Origin: Brevundimonas sp. AJA228-03
GTDB taxonomy: Bacteria; Pseudomonadota; Alphaproteobacteria; Caulobacterales; Caulobacteraceae
Length of the DNA: 64,000 nucleotides
Direction: 5' to 3'
Assembly: GCF_017795885.1 (NCBI RefSeq)
Contig: NZ_CP059297.1
Coordinates: forward strand, 2,485,001-2,549,000
Shown here: piece after piece, positions 1 to 8,171 of the stretch
Position numbering within the stretch: the first letter of the stretch is position 1
Layout: each line of letters opens with the position of its first letter
Translations under genes and position numbers: made by a program
Notes under the pieces: model-generated
What the model was told of the DNA's origin: nothing
The model's database searches: none
The model's input: the letters and a program-made list of their open reading frames with translations, nothing else

Positions 1-1063
1 CGCCGATGGGACTCTTGATCTCGTGAGCGACATTGGCCAGCAGTCGCGACTTGGCCGCCGACGCCCGTTCGGCGCGAAGCTGCCCGGCCCTGGCGCGCTC
101 CGACAGGCGGTCGCGCTCTTCCAGCAGCGAGGCGACCAGCACAATGGGCACATAGCCGAACAGGATCGTCAGCTGGACAATCACCGCACGCTCGGCCAAC
201 GGTGCCCCCAGGTAGGACGACGGACCCAGTCCCGCCATCAGCGAACCGATGGCGGCGACCGACACCAACACCAGCGCCGCCGTCACGCCGGGCAGTCTCA
301 GCCGGGCCGCGATCAGGATCAGTATGGGGATGACGACAAAGCTGATTGGCAGCGCCAGAAAGAAATAGACGACGATACAGGCACCGCCCAGAAGTGTGAA
401 AAGCCCCACGGTTTCGGCGACCCGCAGGGGTTCGAGCATCGACTGAAGCTGGCGCTTCTCGAACGCCAGAACGAACGGCGCGACGACGGCCAGACCCAGG
501 GCATGACCGAACCACCAGGTCTGGAAGCTCATCAGGAACGGCGCGCCATAGGTCGCCAGCAAGACCGAGGCGACAATCACTCCGGCCACGAATGGCGCGA
601 CGATCGCCGCCCAGAAGATGAAGCGGGAGGCTCCGGTCACGGTCGCCAGGTTCAGCGTCGGTGCGAACCGCCGGGCCAGCGTCACGGCCGCGACGATCTC
701 GATCATATTGGCCACGGTGAACCAGACGGCCAGGACGGGTGGATTCCCGGCCAGGAATTCTCCCGCAAGCACGCCGAGCGCCACCAGGGCACCGAAACTC
801 AGGTCGAAACTGGTGCCTCGACCACTTCGCAGCCAGACGCCGACCGCCAGTCCGTTCGCCGCCCACAAGGCAGAGACCAGGCCGTCCTCACTCGCCGTCG
901 TCACGGCCAGGATCACCAGCACCACGATGCCGAGCACGGTCAGCATGGGGGCCAGGGGCTGGGCGAAAAGGCTCGCGGCCGTCGTCACGGTCGGGCGAAC
1001 GGCGACACCGGGTGCCTCGCTGAACGCCAGATTGGTCGCGCCTAGGGCGCGGGCGGTGGCCAT
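1..1063 (-). CDS. MASE1-domain sensor histidine kinase (partial, runs off the window start)
   Basis: The reading frame is open from an ATG at 1063 to the window edge (about 354 residues), so the 3' part is missing. Residues 35-300 are hydrophobic with several membrane segments; the segment with LWAANGLAVGVWLR resembles the W-x-x-NG signature of MASE1 integral membrane sensor domains. After a short charged linker the last visible residues, ANVAHEIKSPIG, are the H-box of a HisKA dimerisation domain with the phospho-accepting His. This indicates an inner-membrane two-component kinase; its signal and partner regulator are not visible. It lies head-to-head with nothing obvious; thiE follows on the same strand upstream. 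The MASE1 call rests on pattern, the kinase call is firm. Confidence 0.82.
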   Translation of the reverse strand, partial: MATARALGATNLAFSEAPGVAVRPTVTTAASLFAQPLAPMLTVLGIVVLVILAVTTASEDGLVSALWAANGLAVGVWLRSGRGTSFDLSFGALVALGVLAGEFLAGNPPVLAVWFTVANMIEIVAAVTLARRFAPTLNLATVTGASRFIFWAAIVAPFVAGVIVASVLLATYGAPFLMSFQTWWFGHALGLAVVAPFVLAFEKRQLQSMLEPLRVAETVGLFTLLGGACIVVYFFLALPISFVVIPILILIAARLRLPGVTAALVLVSVAAIGSLMAGLGPSSYLGAPLAERAVIVQLTILFGYVPIVLVASLLEERDRLSERARAGQLRAERASAAKSRLLANVAHEIKSPIG

Positions 1064-1127
1064 GGGTAACAACTCGGGAGTGGCGGTTGACTCCCTTCAA
1101 CCACGAGCTTCCTAATATCCCCTGAAG

Positions 1128-1766
1128 TCAGCGCGATGGGGCCATAAGCGCAGCGAATGCGCGAACGGCGGCCGCTTCGCCGTCCGGATGGGACCAGACC
1201 CCGGCGCTGACGGCCAGGAAGTCCGCTCCGGCCGCGACCAGGCCGGCGGCGTTCTCGACGGTGATACCGCCGATCGCGACCGACGGAATTTCCATAACCT
1301 CCTGCCAGATCGTCAGAATCTCGGGATCCGGTCGGTGCTCCGTCTGCTTCGTGCGCGTCGGAAAGAAGGCCCCGAAGGCCACATAGTCGGCTCCGGCCTC
1401 GGCCGCTTCCATCGCCAGGTGGCGGCTGTCGTGGCAGGTCGCGCCGATCATCGCCGACTTGCCCATGATCCGACGTGCCGACGCGACCGATGCGTCCGAT
1501 TGCCCCACATGAACGCCATCGCAGCCCAGCATCGCCGCCAGATCGGGGCGGTCGTTCAGAATGACGGCCACGCCGCGCGCCTGAGCCAGCGGGGCCAGAC
1601 GCTGGACGGCCGCCGTGATCGTCGCATCGTCGGCCGGCTTCAACCGGATCTGCAGGGCCGCGACCGGGCCGGCGTCCAGGGCGCGCTCCAGTCGGGCGGC
1701 GAAGGCGTCCGGATCGTCGATGGTCGGCGGCGTGATCAGATAGAGCTGGCAGGGCGGCAGAGACAT
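1128..1766 (-). CDS. thiE: Thiamine-phosphate synthase
   Basis: ThiE joins the HMP pyrophosphate and thiazole phosphate halves to give thiamine monophosphate in the cytoplasm. The 212-residue TIM barrel shows the phosphate- and pyrimidine-binding motifs: LQIRLK near residue 40, the LNDRPDLA segment followed by [11 protein letters not shown], then GATCHDS, an FFPTRTK loop and AIGGI near the C terminus, all in family order. Length is normal. I chose the ATG at 1766; a TTG at 1784 would add six residues (MTHLPP) and cannot be excluded, as neither has a clear ribosome binding site. No other thi gene is in the window. Confidence 0.9.
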   Translation of the reverse strand: MSLPPCQLYLITPPTIDDPDAFAARLERALDAGPVAALQIRLKPADDATITAAVQRLAPLAQARGVAVILNDRPDLAAMLGCDGVHVGQSDASVASARRIMGKSAMIGATCHDSRHLAMEAAEAGADYVAFGAFFPTRTKQTEHRPDPEILTIWQEVMEIPSVAIGGITVENAAGLVAAGADFLAVSAGVWSHPDGEAAAVRAFAALMAPSR

Positions 1767-1887
1767 CGGTGGGAGGTGCGTCAACGCGGCCCGGCCGTCA
1801 ACCGCCGCTCATGTTGCGAACGCGTTGCAATCTCCGGGGCATCTGCTACAGAGAACCAATCGCAACTGGCCGACAGGATCGCCTGCC

Positions 1888-2073
1888 TTGTACGTCTGCA
1901 ACTGCAATGGCCTTCGCCAACGGGACGTCGCCCGCGCCATCGAGGCCGGGGCCACGCGGCCCGCCGATGTTTTCCAGCGCAACCAATGTGCCGCGCAGTG
2001 TGCTAAATGCGTCTGCGAGATGCGCCAGATGATTCAGGACAGCCGGGACACCTTCGCTCTCGCCGCCGAATAG
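1888..2073 (+). CDS. bfd: Bacterioferritin-associated ferredoxin
   Basis: Bfd is a small [2Fe-2S] protein that docks on bacterioferritin and reduces its core so that iron is released. The 61-residue protein carries the four cluster cysteines in the family arrangement: YVCNCNGL at the N terminus and, about 30 residues on, QCAKCVCEM. There is no ATG at the expected N terminus; the best start is TTG at 1888, with AGGA at 1875-1878 nine bases upstream. A longer frame from TTG 1825 adds 21 residues that do not look like the family. The gene lies 28 bp before bfr on the same strand, which is the classical bfd-bfr pair. Confidence 0.88.
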   Translation: MYVCNCNGLRQRDVARAIEAGATRPADVFQRNQCAAQCAKCVCEMRQMIQDSRDTFALAAE

Positions 2074-2101
2074 TCCGGCCCGAACACGAAGGAACTGAGC
2101 C

Positions 2102-2602
2102 ATGAAGGGCGATCCCGCGATCATCCGCAGCCTGAATGCGGTGCTGACCAATGAACTGACGGCCGTGAACCAGTATTTCCTGCATGCCCGCATGTTCGAA
2201 AGCTGGGGCCTGAAGCACATGGGCCAGATCATCTATGACGAATCGATCGGCGAGATGAAACACGCCGACAAACTGATCAAGCGCATCCTGTTCCTCGACG
2301 GCCTGCCCAATATGCAGGACCTGCACAAGCTCAAGATCGGCGAGAATGCGGTCGAATGCCTGGGGGCCGACCTGCAGCTGGAACTGGGCGGACGCGACAC
2401 CCTGCTGGCCGCCGTCGCCCAGGCCGAACAGCTGTCCGACTATGTCAGCCGGCAGATCTTCATGGAGATCCTGTCGGACACCGAGGAGCACATCGACTTC
2501 CTCGAGGCCCAGTTCAAGCTGATCGAACAGCTGGGCGAGCAGAACTATCTGCAGTCCGCCATGTCCGAGATCGCGCCGGACAAGGCCGCCACCGGCGGCT
2601 GA
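2102..2602 (+). CDS. bfr: Bacterioferritin
   Basis: Bfr assembles into a 24-subunit cage that oxidises Fe(II) and stores Fe(III), binding haem between subunit pairs. The 166-residue protein aligns without gaps to the E. coli type over most of its length: E18, E51, M52 (haem ligand), H54, E94 and H130 are all present. The position equivalent to the E. coli ferroxidase ligand Glu127 reads Thr within DTEEH, with Glu at 128 and 129; I recall this variant from other proteobacterial Bfr proteins. The C terminus NYLQSAM is typical, followed by a short extension. It is in an operon with bfd. Confidence 0.95.
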   Translation: MKGDPAIIRSLNAVLTNELTAVNQYFLHARMFESWGLKHMGQIIYDESIGEMKHADKLIKRILFLDGLPNMQDLHKLKIGENAVECLGADLQLELGGRDTLLAAVAQAEQLSDYVSRQIFMEILSDTEEHIDFLEAQFKLIEQLGEQNYLQSAMSEIAPDKAATGG

Positions 2603-2807
2603 GCGCGGCCTCAAGGCCCGCGACCTGGCGGCAGAGATCGGGCTCAGCGAGACCCAGCTGTCGCTGTTCCGCTCCGGAAAGGTGAAGGGCATCCGGTTTT
2701 CCACCCTGGCGCGGATGTGCGCCGTGCTGGGCTGCCGGCCCGGCGACCTGCTGGACTACGACCATGATCCCGCCGACATGATCCGCGCCGACGACGGGGC
2801 GATCTGA
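2601..2807 (+). pseudogene. XRE-type helix-turn-helix regulator remnant without a start codon
   Basis: A frame overlapping the bfr stop encodes ERGLKARDLAAEIGLSET and then a complete small HTH_XRE domain (recognition helix region QLSLFRSGKVKGIRF, then ARMCAVLGCRPGDLLDY) ending in TGA at 2805-2807. Such proteins normally start about nine residues before the ERG segment. Upstream in this frame there is a stop at 2520-2522 and no ATG, GTG or TTG between that stop and the domain; the only near-cognate start is a CTG inside the first helix. The simplest reading is that a deletion joined the bfr 3' end to the HTH gene and removed its start. Expression by +1 frameshift at the bfr stop is possible but unsupported. 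Confidence 0.6.
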
Positions 2808-2970
2808 GGCGGAACCCGTCCGCCCTCCGCCCCTTCCGCTCCGTGCTGCCGGCGCCCGGCACCGCCCCCTGTGCTCGGCTTGCCCTTGCGAGCGGCTTCC
2901 TCTAGGGATCGCGCCCGATTTCGCGCGCCCGTCACGGGACCGGCTGCGCCCCTCCAGACAGTGACCCCCA

Positions 2971-3540
2971 ATGGCGAAAATCAACGGCAACACCATCAAG
3001 CCCGGCATGGTGCTCGAACACAACAAGGGCCTGTGGGTCGTCACCAAGGCCAGCCACGTCAAGCCCGGCAAGGGCGGTGCCTTTGCCAACGTCGAGGCCA
3101 AGAACCTCGAGACCGGCAACAAGCTGAACGAACGCTTCCGCTCGGAAGACAAGGTCGAACGCGTCACCCTGGAGCAGAAGGAGTTCTCCTATCTGTACGA
3201 GCAGGGCGACGCCCTCGTGTTCATGGACGACGCCACCTATGAGCAGACCGAGCTGCAGAAGGACTGGGTCGGCGAGGACCGCGTGGCCTATCTGCAGGAC
3301 GGCATGAAGGTCGTCATCGAGATGCACGAGGACCGGCCCATCGGCCTGACCCTGCCCGAACAGGTCACGCTGGAGGTCGTCGAGACCGAGCCGACGGTAA
3401 AGGGCCAGACGGCCTCTTCGTCCTACAAGCCCGCCAGGGCCAACAACGGCGTCCGCATCATGATCCCGCCCTATATGGGCGTGGGCGAACGCATCGTCGT
3501 CGACACCACCACCGGCGAATACGTCCGCCGCGCTGAATAG
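2971..3540 (+). CDS. efp: Translation elongation factor P
   Basis: EF-P binds between the P and E sites of stalled ribosomes and promotes peptide bond formation at polyproline stretches. The 189-residue protein has the KOW-like N-terminal domain, with the conserved loop KPGKGGAF placing Lys34 at the position that is modified in many bacteria, and two OB domains ending in [16 protein letters not shown]. Length and start fit the family exactly. No epmA, epmB or other modification gene is in the window, so the modification state is unknown. Confidence 0.97.
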   Translation: MAKINGNTIKPGMVLEHNKGLWVVTKASHVKPGKGGAFANVEAKNLETGNKLNERFRSEDKVERVTLEQKEFSYLYEQGDALVFMDDATYEQTELQKDWVGEDRVAYLQDGMKVVIEMHEDRPIGLTLPEQVTLEVVETEPTVKGQTASSSYKPARANNGVRIMIPPYMGVGERIVVDTTTGEYVRRAE

Positions 3541-3543
3541 GAA

Positions 3544-3653
3544 GTGACGAGTGGCGAGTGACGAGTGACGAGAAGGATGGGCTGACGGGTCGCTGATATC
3601 GTTCCGGCCACGTTGCTCGCCACTCGCCACTCGCCACTCGCCACTCGCCACTC
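3544..3653. repeat. Heptamer repeats in inverted orientation (long hairpin)
   Basis: Between efp and the SuhB-type gene, positions 3544-3571 hold four heptamers close to GTGACGA, and positions 3616-3650 hold five exact copies of CTCGCCA. The right block is largely the reverse complement of the left one, so the transcript could fold into a hairpin with slipped registers and a loop of about 45 nt. The copy number is likely to vary between strains. It could act as a weak terminator or processing site, but there is no U tract. Confidence 0.85.
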
Positions 3654-3746
3654 ATGGCAACCACTCGGCCCCATCCGGAGCCGTTGAACTTCTCCGCATC
3701 TCCGGGCCGGGCGCCTTTCAGGACATGCGGACCAGGAGCTTCCCCC

Positions 3747-4550
3747 ATGGCCCTCGCCTCCGCCCTCGTTTCCGTCATCATCGACGCGGTCCGCAAGACC
3801 GCCCGACCCATGCTGCGCGACTTCGGCGAGGTGGCGCAGTTGCAGGTGTCGCGAAAGGGGCCCGGCGACTTCGTCACGGCCGCCGACATCAAGGCCGAGG
3901 ACACCCTGTATGAACTGCTGATGAAGGCCCGCCCCGGCTATGGCTTCCTGGGCGAGGAGCGCGGCATGATCGAGGGGACCGACAAGTCCCACACCTGGGT
4001 GGTCGATCCGATCGACGGCACCACCAACTTCATGCACGCCATGCCCCATTTCGCCATCACGGTGGGGCTGCAACGCCATGCGCCGGATGGCAGCTCCGAA
4101 ATCGTCGCCGGCGTCACCTACAACCCGATCATGAACGAGCTGTTCTGGGCTGAGAAGGGCAAGGGCTGCTATCTGAACGACACCCGCATCCGCGTCGCCG
4201 GGCGGCGCGACCTGTCGGAAAGCCTGATCGCCACCGGCCTGCCCTTCATCGGCAAGTCGGGCCACGCCCAGTCGATCAAGGACATCCACGCCATCGGCCA
4301 GCGCGTCGCCGGCATCCGTCGCCTGGGCTCCGCCGCCCTGGACTTCGCCTGGGTCGCCTGCGGTCGCTACGACGCCTACTATGAGCGCAATCTGAAGCCT
4401 TGGGATGTGGCGGCGGGCATCCTGTTCGTCACCGAGGCCGGCGGCATCGTCACCACCATCGATCCGGATGGCGACCCCAAGACCGGCGTCTCCATCCTGG
4501 CGTCGAACCCCGAACTGCACCCGCAGCTGACGAAGGTGCTGCGGGGCTGA
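3747..4550 (+). CDS. suhB: Inositol monophosphatase family protein (SuhB-type)
   Basis: The protein is a Mg-dependent phosphatase of the inositol monophosphatase superfamily, cytoplasmic; in enterobacteria SuhB also assists rRNA antitermination. Metal and substrate motifs are present: GEERG near residue 70, DPIDGTTNF near residue 90 and the C-terminal WDVAAG. Length 267 residues is typical. The frame is open further upstream to 3654, but those codons lie in the repeat-rich leader; the ATG at 3747 has AGGAG at 3734-3738, eight bases away, and gives the family N terminus MALASALVSV. Substrate could be inositol phosphate or another sugar phosphate. Confidence 0.9.
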   Translation: MALASALVSVIIDAVRKTARPMLRDFGEVAQLQVSRKGPGDFVTAADIKAEDTLYELLMKARPGYGFLGEERGMIEGTDKSHTWVVDPIDGTTNFMHAMPHFAITVGLQRHAPDGSSEIVAGVTYNPIMNELFWAEKGKGCYLNDTRIRVAGRRDLSESLIATGLPFIGKSGHAQSIKDIHAIGQRVAGIRRLGSAALDFAWVACGRYDAYYERNLKPWDVAAGILFVTEAGGIVTTIDPDGDPKTGVSILASNPELHPQLTKVLRG

Positions 4551-4561
4551 GCCACGATCTT

Positions 4562-4585
4562 GTCCCTCCCCCGCAGGGGAGGGAG
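4562..4585. repeat. Short GC-rich inverted repeat after suhB
   Basis: The arms TCCCTCCCC and GGGGAGGGA are separated by four bases, forming a stable hairpin 12 bp after the suhB stop. There is no following T run, so it is not a standard terminator. Similar CTCCC...GGGAG hairpins recur elsewhere in the window. Confidence 0.5.
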
Positions 4586-4629
4586 AACGTCGTCACCGGC
4601 CCGTCATCCCCGTCCCCTACCCTTCCGCC

Positions 4630-5643
4630 ATGATCCGGTTCATCCTCGCGGCCCTGATGCTCGTCACCAGCCCCGCCGACGCCCAGACCCCGCCCCACCC
4701 GCTGGTGATCGCCCACCGCGGGGCGTCGGGCGAGCGGCCCGAACACACCCGCGCCGCCTATGAACTGGCCATCGAACAGGGGGCCGATGTCATCGAGCCG
4801 GATCTGGTCCTGTCGAAGGACGGCCATCTGATCGTCCGGCACGAGAACGAGATCTCCGGCACCACCGACGTCGCCGACCATCCCGAATTCGCCGCCCGAC
4901 GCACGACCAGGACCATCGACGGCGTCGTCACGACCGGCTGGTTCACCGAGGACTTTACCCTGGCCGAGCTGGAGACCCTGAGGGCCCGTGAACGCCTGGC
5001 GACCCTGCGTCCCGGCAACACCGCCTTCGCCGACGAGACGATCCTGACCTTCCAGGCGGTCATCGACATCGCCCGCGCCGCCACGGCCCGTACCGGCCGG
5101 GTCATCGGCGTCGCCCCCGAGCTGAAACACCCGACCTATTTCGCCTCGATCGGCCTGCCGATGGAGGCTCCGTTCCTCGAGGCCCTGCGCACGAACGCCC
5201 TGATGGCGGCCGACAGCCCGATCATGGTCCAGTGTTTCGAGGTCGAGACCCTGCGATCGCTGGCCCGGAGCACCGATGCCCCCCTGCTCCAGCTCATGGC
5301 GGCGTCGGGCGGCCCCGCAGACCAGCCTGGAATGACCTATGCCGCCATGGCCACCCCCGACGGTCTGGCGACGATCGCCACCTATGCCGATGCCATCGGG
5401 GTCGAGACGGCGATGATCGTGCCGCGGGACGCCTCCGGGGCTTCGACGACCCCGACGCCCCTGATCGAAGACGCCCACGCCGCTGGATTGAACGTCGTCG
5501 CCTGGACCTTTCGTGCGGAAGACCCGTTCCTGTCGACAGACTATCGCGGCGATCTGCCGGGCTGGCTGAAACGGTTCTACGCCCTCGGCGTCGACGCCGT
5601 GTTCACCGACTTCCCGGGCGTGGCGGTTCAGGCCAGAGACTGA
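4630..5643 (+). CDS. glpQ: Exported glycerophosphodiester phosphodiesterase
   Basis: The enzyme hydrolyses glycerophosphodiesters to glycerol-3-phosphate and an alcohol; a signal peptide (residues 1-19, cleavage after PADA) places it in the periplasm. The GDPD TIM-barrel motifs are clear: IAHRGASGERPEHT with the catalytic His near residue 30, then IEPDLVLSKDGHLIVRHE with the metal-binding Glu/Asp and second His. The C-terminal FTDFPG is also a family hallmark. Length of 337 residues fits the GlpQ rather than the shorter UgpQ subgroup. No glycerol-3-phosphate transporter lies nearby. Confidence 0.9.
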   Translation: MIRFILAALMLVTSPADAQTPPHPLVIAHRGASGERPEHTRAAYELAIEQGADVIEPDLVLSKDGHLIVRHENEISGTTDVADHPEFAARRTTRTIDGVVTTGWFTEDFTLAELETLRARERLATLRPGNTAFADETILTFQAVIDIARAATARTGRVIGVAPELKHPTYFASIGLPMEAPFLEALRTNALMAADSPIMVQCFEVETLRSLARSTDAPLLQLMAASGGPADQPGMTYAAMATPDGLATIATYADAIGVETAMIVPRDASGASTTPTPLIEDAHAAGLNVVAWTFRAEDPFLSTDYRGDLPGWLKRFYALGVDAVFTDFPGVAVQARD

Positions 5644-5652
5644 GACGCGTCT

Positions 5653-5791
5653 CCTCCCCATGCGCCTCGCGCATGGGGAGGTGGCAGCGAGCCCTTGCGA
5701 GCTGACGGAGGGGTTCTTCGTGCGGCAAGAACCCCTCCGTCTCTCCGCTACGCTCCGAGCCACCTCCCCGTCGGCAAGGCCGACGGGGAGG
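5653..5791. repeat. Mosaic of three tandem palindromes
   Basis: Three strong hairpins follow each other in the gap between the convergent glpQ and ABC exporter genes: 5653-5681 (arms CCTCCCCATGCG and its complement), 5705-5740 (14-bp arms starting ACGGAGGGG) and 5763-5791 (13-bp arms CCTCCCCGTCGGC). The first and third share the CCTCCCC core. This looks like an intergenic mosaic element of REP type; the hairpins may also end transcription from both sides. Confidence 0.8.
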
Positions 5792-5799
5792 AGACGGGC

Positions 5800-7662
5800 T
5801 CACCCCTCCCGGAACTGCAGCTCCGCCAGGTGGGCATACAGCCCTCCCCTGGCCACCAGTTCGTGGTGGGTGCCGGTCTCGACGACCGCTCCGTCCTCCA
5901 TCACCACGATCCGGTCGGCGCGCAGCACCGTGGCCAGGCGGTGGGCGATGACCAGGGTGGTCCGCGTTTCCATCGCCTTGTCCAGTGCGGCCTGGACCAG
6001 ACGTTCGTTCTCGGCATCGAGCGCGCTGGTCGCCTCGTCCAGCAGCAGGATCGGCGCGTCCCGGACCAGGGCGCGGGCGATGGCCAGACGCTGGCGCTGG
6101 CCGCCCGACAGGCTCTTGCCGCGCTCGCCCAGAGCCGTGCCGAACCCTTCGGGCAGGGCCTCGATGAAGCCCAGGGCCTGGGCCTCCTCGGCCGCCTGAC
6201 GCACCTCGGCCTCGCTGGCGGCCTCGCGCCCGAAACGGATGTTCTCCAGCGCCGATCCCGAGAACAGCGGGGCCTCCTGCGACACCCAGGCAAAGCGTCC
6301 GCGCACCTCCACCGGGTCGGCGGCACGCACGTCCACGCCGTCCACGCTGACGGCCCCTTCCTGCGGATCATAGAAGCGCAGCAACAGGCGAAACACGGTC
6401 GACTTGCCCGCGCCCGATGGCCCCACCAGCGCCACGGTCTCGCCCGGCTGCACCACCAGGTCGAAGCCTTTCAGCGCCGGCAGATCCGGCCGGCCCGGAT
6501 AGGCGAACCGCACGCCCGCCATGGCGACCCGCCCCTCGGCGGGGCTGGGCAGGGCCACGGGATGCGCAGGTGGCGCGATCGAAGGGGTCGCCCGCATCAG
6601 CTCGTCGATCCGCTCCATGGCCCCCGACGCCTTCTGCACGTCGCCCCAGCTTTCGCCCAGCGCCCCGACGGCCCCGGCCGTAAAGACCGACAGCAGCACG
6701 AATTGCAGCAGCGCCCCCGGCGTCATCACGCCCCGGGCCACGTCCTGGGCCCCCAGCCACAGCACGAAGGTCACCCCGCCGAACACGACCACGATGATCA
6801 CCGCCGTCATCCAGGCCCGCGCCTTCATGCGAACCAGCGACACGCCGAACGCCTCCTCGACCACCGCCCCGAACCGGTCGATGGCGCTCCGGACGCGTCC
6901 GAAGGCCTGGACCGTCTCGATGGCGTCGACGCTCTCGCCCGCGAAGCCGACGGCATTGGCGAACCGGTCCTGGGACCTGACGGTCAGCTTCCGCACCGAC
7001 CGGCCGAAAATGAAGATCGGCGCGATCAGGACGGGCGCGGTCAGCAGCACCAGACCGGTCAGCTTGGGGCTGACCACGAACAGCAAGGCCACACCGCCCA
7101 GCAGGGTCAGGAAGTTGCGCAGGGCGAACGACACCGAGGTCGTCAGGAGCGTCTCCACCAGGGCGATGTCGGTCGTCAGCCGACTGAGCACCTCCCCCGT
7201 CCGCATCTGCGCGAAGAAGGAAGGGTCCAGCGTCAGGATGCGGTCGAACAGACCCTTGCGCAGATCGGCCACGACCCGCTCGCCCGTCTTGGTGACGTAG
7301 AAATAGCGGACCGCCGTGGCGACACCCAGAACGACCGCGTTCAGGCCCAGGATCAGGAACCAGCGATCGATGTCCTGACCGCCGTTCTCGAACCCGTGGT
7401 CGATGGCCCCCCGCGCCGTGCCGGTCAGGGCCAGGGACGCGGCCGTGGAGCCCAGCAGCCAGAACATGGCGAACAGGGCGTTCAGCCGGTGCCGCAAAAG
7501 ATAGGGCCACAGGCGCAGCAGGGGCTTGACGCTGCGACCCTTGGCACGGCGCTGCTTGGCCTCGCCGATCTGTTCGACCAGGATCGCGCCCGCGCCGGGA
7601 CGCCCCGCCGCCTCCGCCTGTCCTGTCATGGAATCACGGGTCGGCGCGGCGCTGTCTGTCAT
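5800..7662 (-). CDS. ABC exporter, fused membrane and ATPase domains (MsbA/LipidA-type)
   Basis: This is a 620-residue half-transporter that would work as a homodimer in the inner membrane. Residues about 50-350 form the six-helix ABC exporter domain; the ATPase domain has Walker [10 protein letters not shown] near residue 412, the signature LSGGQRQR near 515, Walker [13 protein letters not shown] near 534 and the H-loop IAHRLATV. The sequence resembles exporters annotated as MsbA or multidrug ABC proteins in alphaproteobacteria; the substrate cannot be told from sequence. A conserved hydrophilic N-terminal extension of about 45 residues precedes the first helix. No neighbour informs its role. 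Confidence 0.9.
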   Translation of the reverse strand: MTDSAAPTRDSMTGQAEAAGRPGAGAILVEQIGEAKQRRAKGRSVKPLLRLWPYLLRHRLNALFAMFWLLGSTAASLALTGTARGAIDHGFENGGQDIDRWFLILGLNAVVLGVATAVRYFYVTKTGERVVADLRKGLFDRILTLDPSFFAQMRTGEVLSRLTTDIALVETLLTTSVSFALRNFLTLLGGVALLFVVSPKLTGLVLLTAPVLIAPIFIFGRSVRKLTVRSQDRFANAVGFAGESVDAIETVQAFGRVRSAIDRFGAVVEEAFGVSLVRMKARAWMTAVIIVVVFGGVTFVLWLGAQDVARGVMTPGALLQFVLLSVFTAGAVGALGESWGDVQKASGAMERIDELMRATPSIAPPAHPVALPSPAEGRVAMAGVRFAYPGRPDLPALKGFDLVVQPGETVALVGPSGAGKSTVFRLLLRFYDPQEGAVSVDGVDVRAADPVEVRGRFAWVSQEAPLFSGSALENIRFGREAASEAEVRQAAEEAQALGFIEALPEGFGTALGERGKSLSGGQRQRLAIARALVRDAPILLLDEATSALDAENERLVQAALDKAMETRTTLVIAHRLATVLRADRIVVMEDGAVVETGTHHELVARGGLYAHLAELQFREG

Positions 7663-7798
7663 GGTGCGCGCCTCTTGCCCCCAAAGGCCCCCCGGTGTAA
7701 ACGCCGCCGCTCATTCCCGCCGGGGTTCTGGCGGGTTTTCTCATTTTCACGCACCGACGGTCGGCATCGTCATCGCGTACAGAGACTGGAACACGACC

Positions 7799-8023
7799 AT
7801 GAAGGCCGATACGCACCCCGACTACCACTTCATCACCGTCACCCTGACGGACGGCTCGACGTACCAGACGCGGTCGACCTACGGCAAGGAAGGCGATGTG
7901 CTGAACCTGGACATCGATCCGTCGACGCACCCGGCCTGGACCGGCGGCAACCAGCAGATGCTGGATCGCGGCGGCCGCGTTTCGCGCTTCAACAACAAGT
8001 TCGGCGGCTTCATCAAGAAGTAG
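7799..8023 (+). CDS. rpmE: 50S ribosomal protein L31 (Cys-less form)
   Basis: L31 bridges the two ribosomal subunits. The 74-residue protein begins [11 protein letters not shown] and has the L31 landmarks [12 protein letters not shown] and [13 protein letters not shown]. It lacks the CxxC zinc site, so it is the zinc-independent form usual in alphaproteobacteria. The frame is open upstream to 7526, but the family N terminus fixes the ATG at 7799. It is divergent from the ABC exporter and followed by a clear terminator. Confidence 0.96.
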   Translation: MKADTHPDYHFITVTLTDGSTYQTRSTYGKEGDVLNLDIDPSTHPAWTGGNQQMLDRGGRVSRFNNKFGGFIKK

Positions 8024-8053
8024 TCGCAAACTGCGGCACGGACGACACGAAGG

Positions 8054-8084
8054 GCGCCGGTTTCTCGACCGGCGCTTTTTGTTT
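8054..8084 (+). terminator. Rho-independent terminator of rpmE
   Basis: An eight-base stem GCGCCGGT / ACCGGCGC (8054-8061 with 8068-8075) with a six-base loop is followed by TTTTTGTTT. It lies about 30 bp after the rpmE stop and is the best intrinsic terminator in this part of the window. Confidence 0.9.
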
Positions 8085-8171
8085 GGGCGGAAGGTCGATA
8101 ACATGCGGCGGTTCGATGCCGGGGCGCGAACGCCGGGTTCAACACGGCGTCGAACACAGAGCGACACGACC

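Noticed and set aside
2598..2605. Programmed +1 frameshift making a Bfr-HTH fusion
   Set aside because: There is no slippery codon or stimulatory element that I can see, so gene decay is the simpler reading; kept only as an alternative in the finding.
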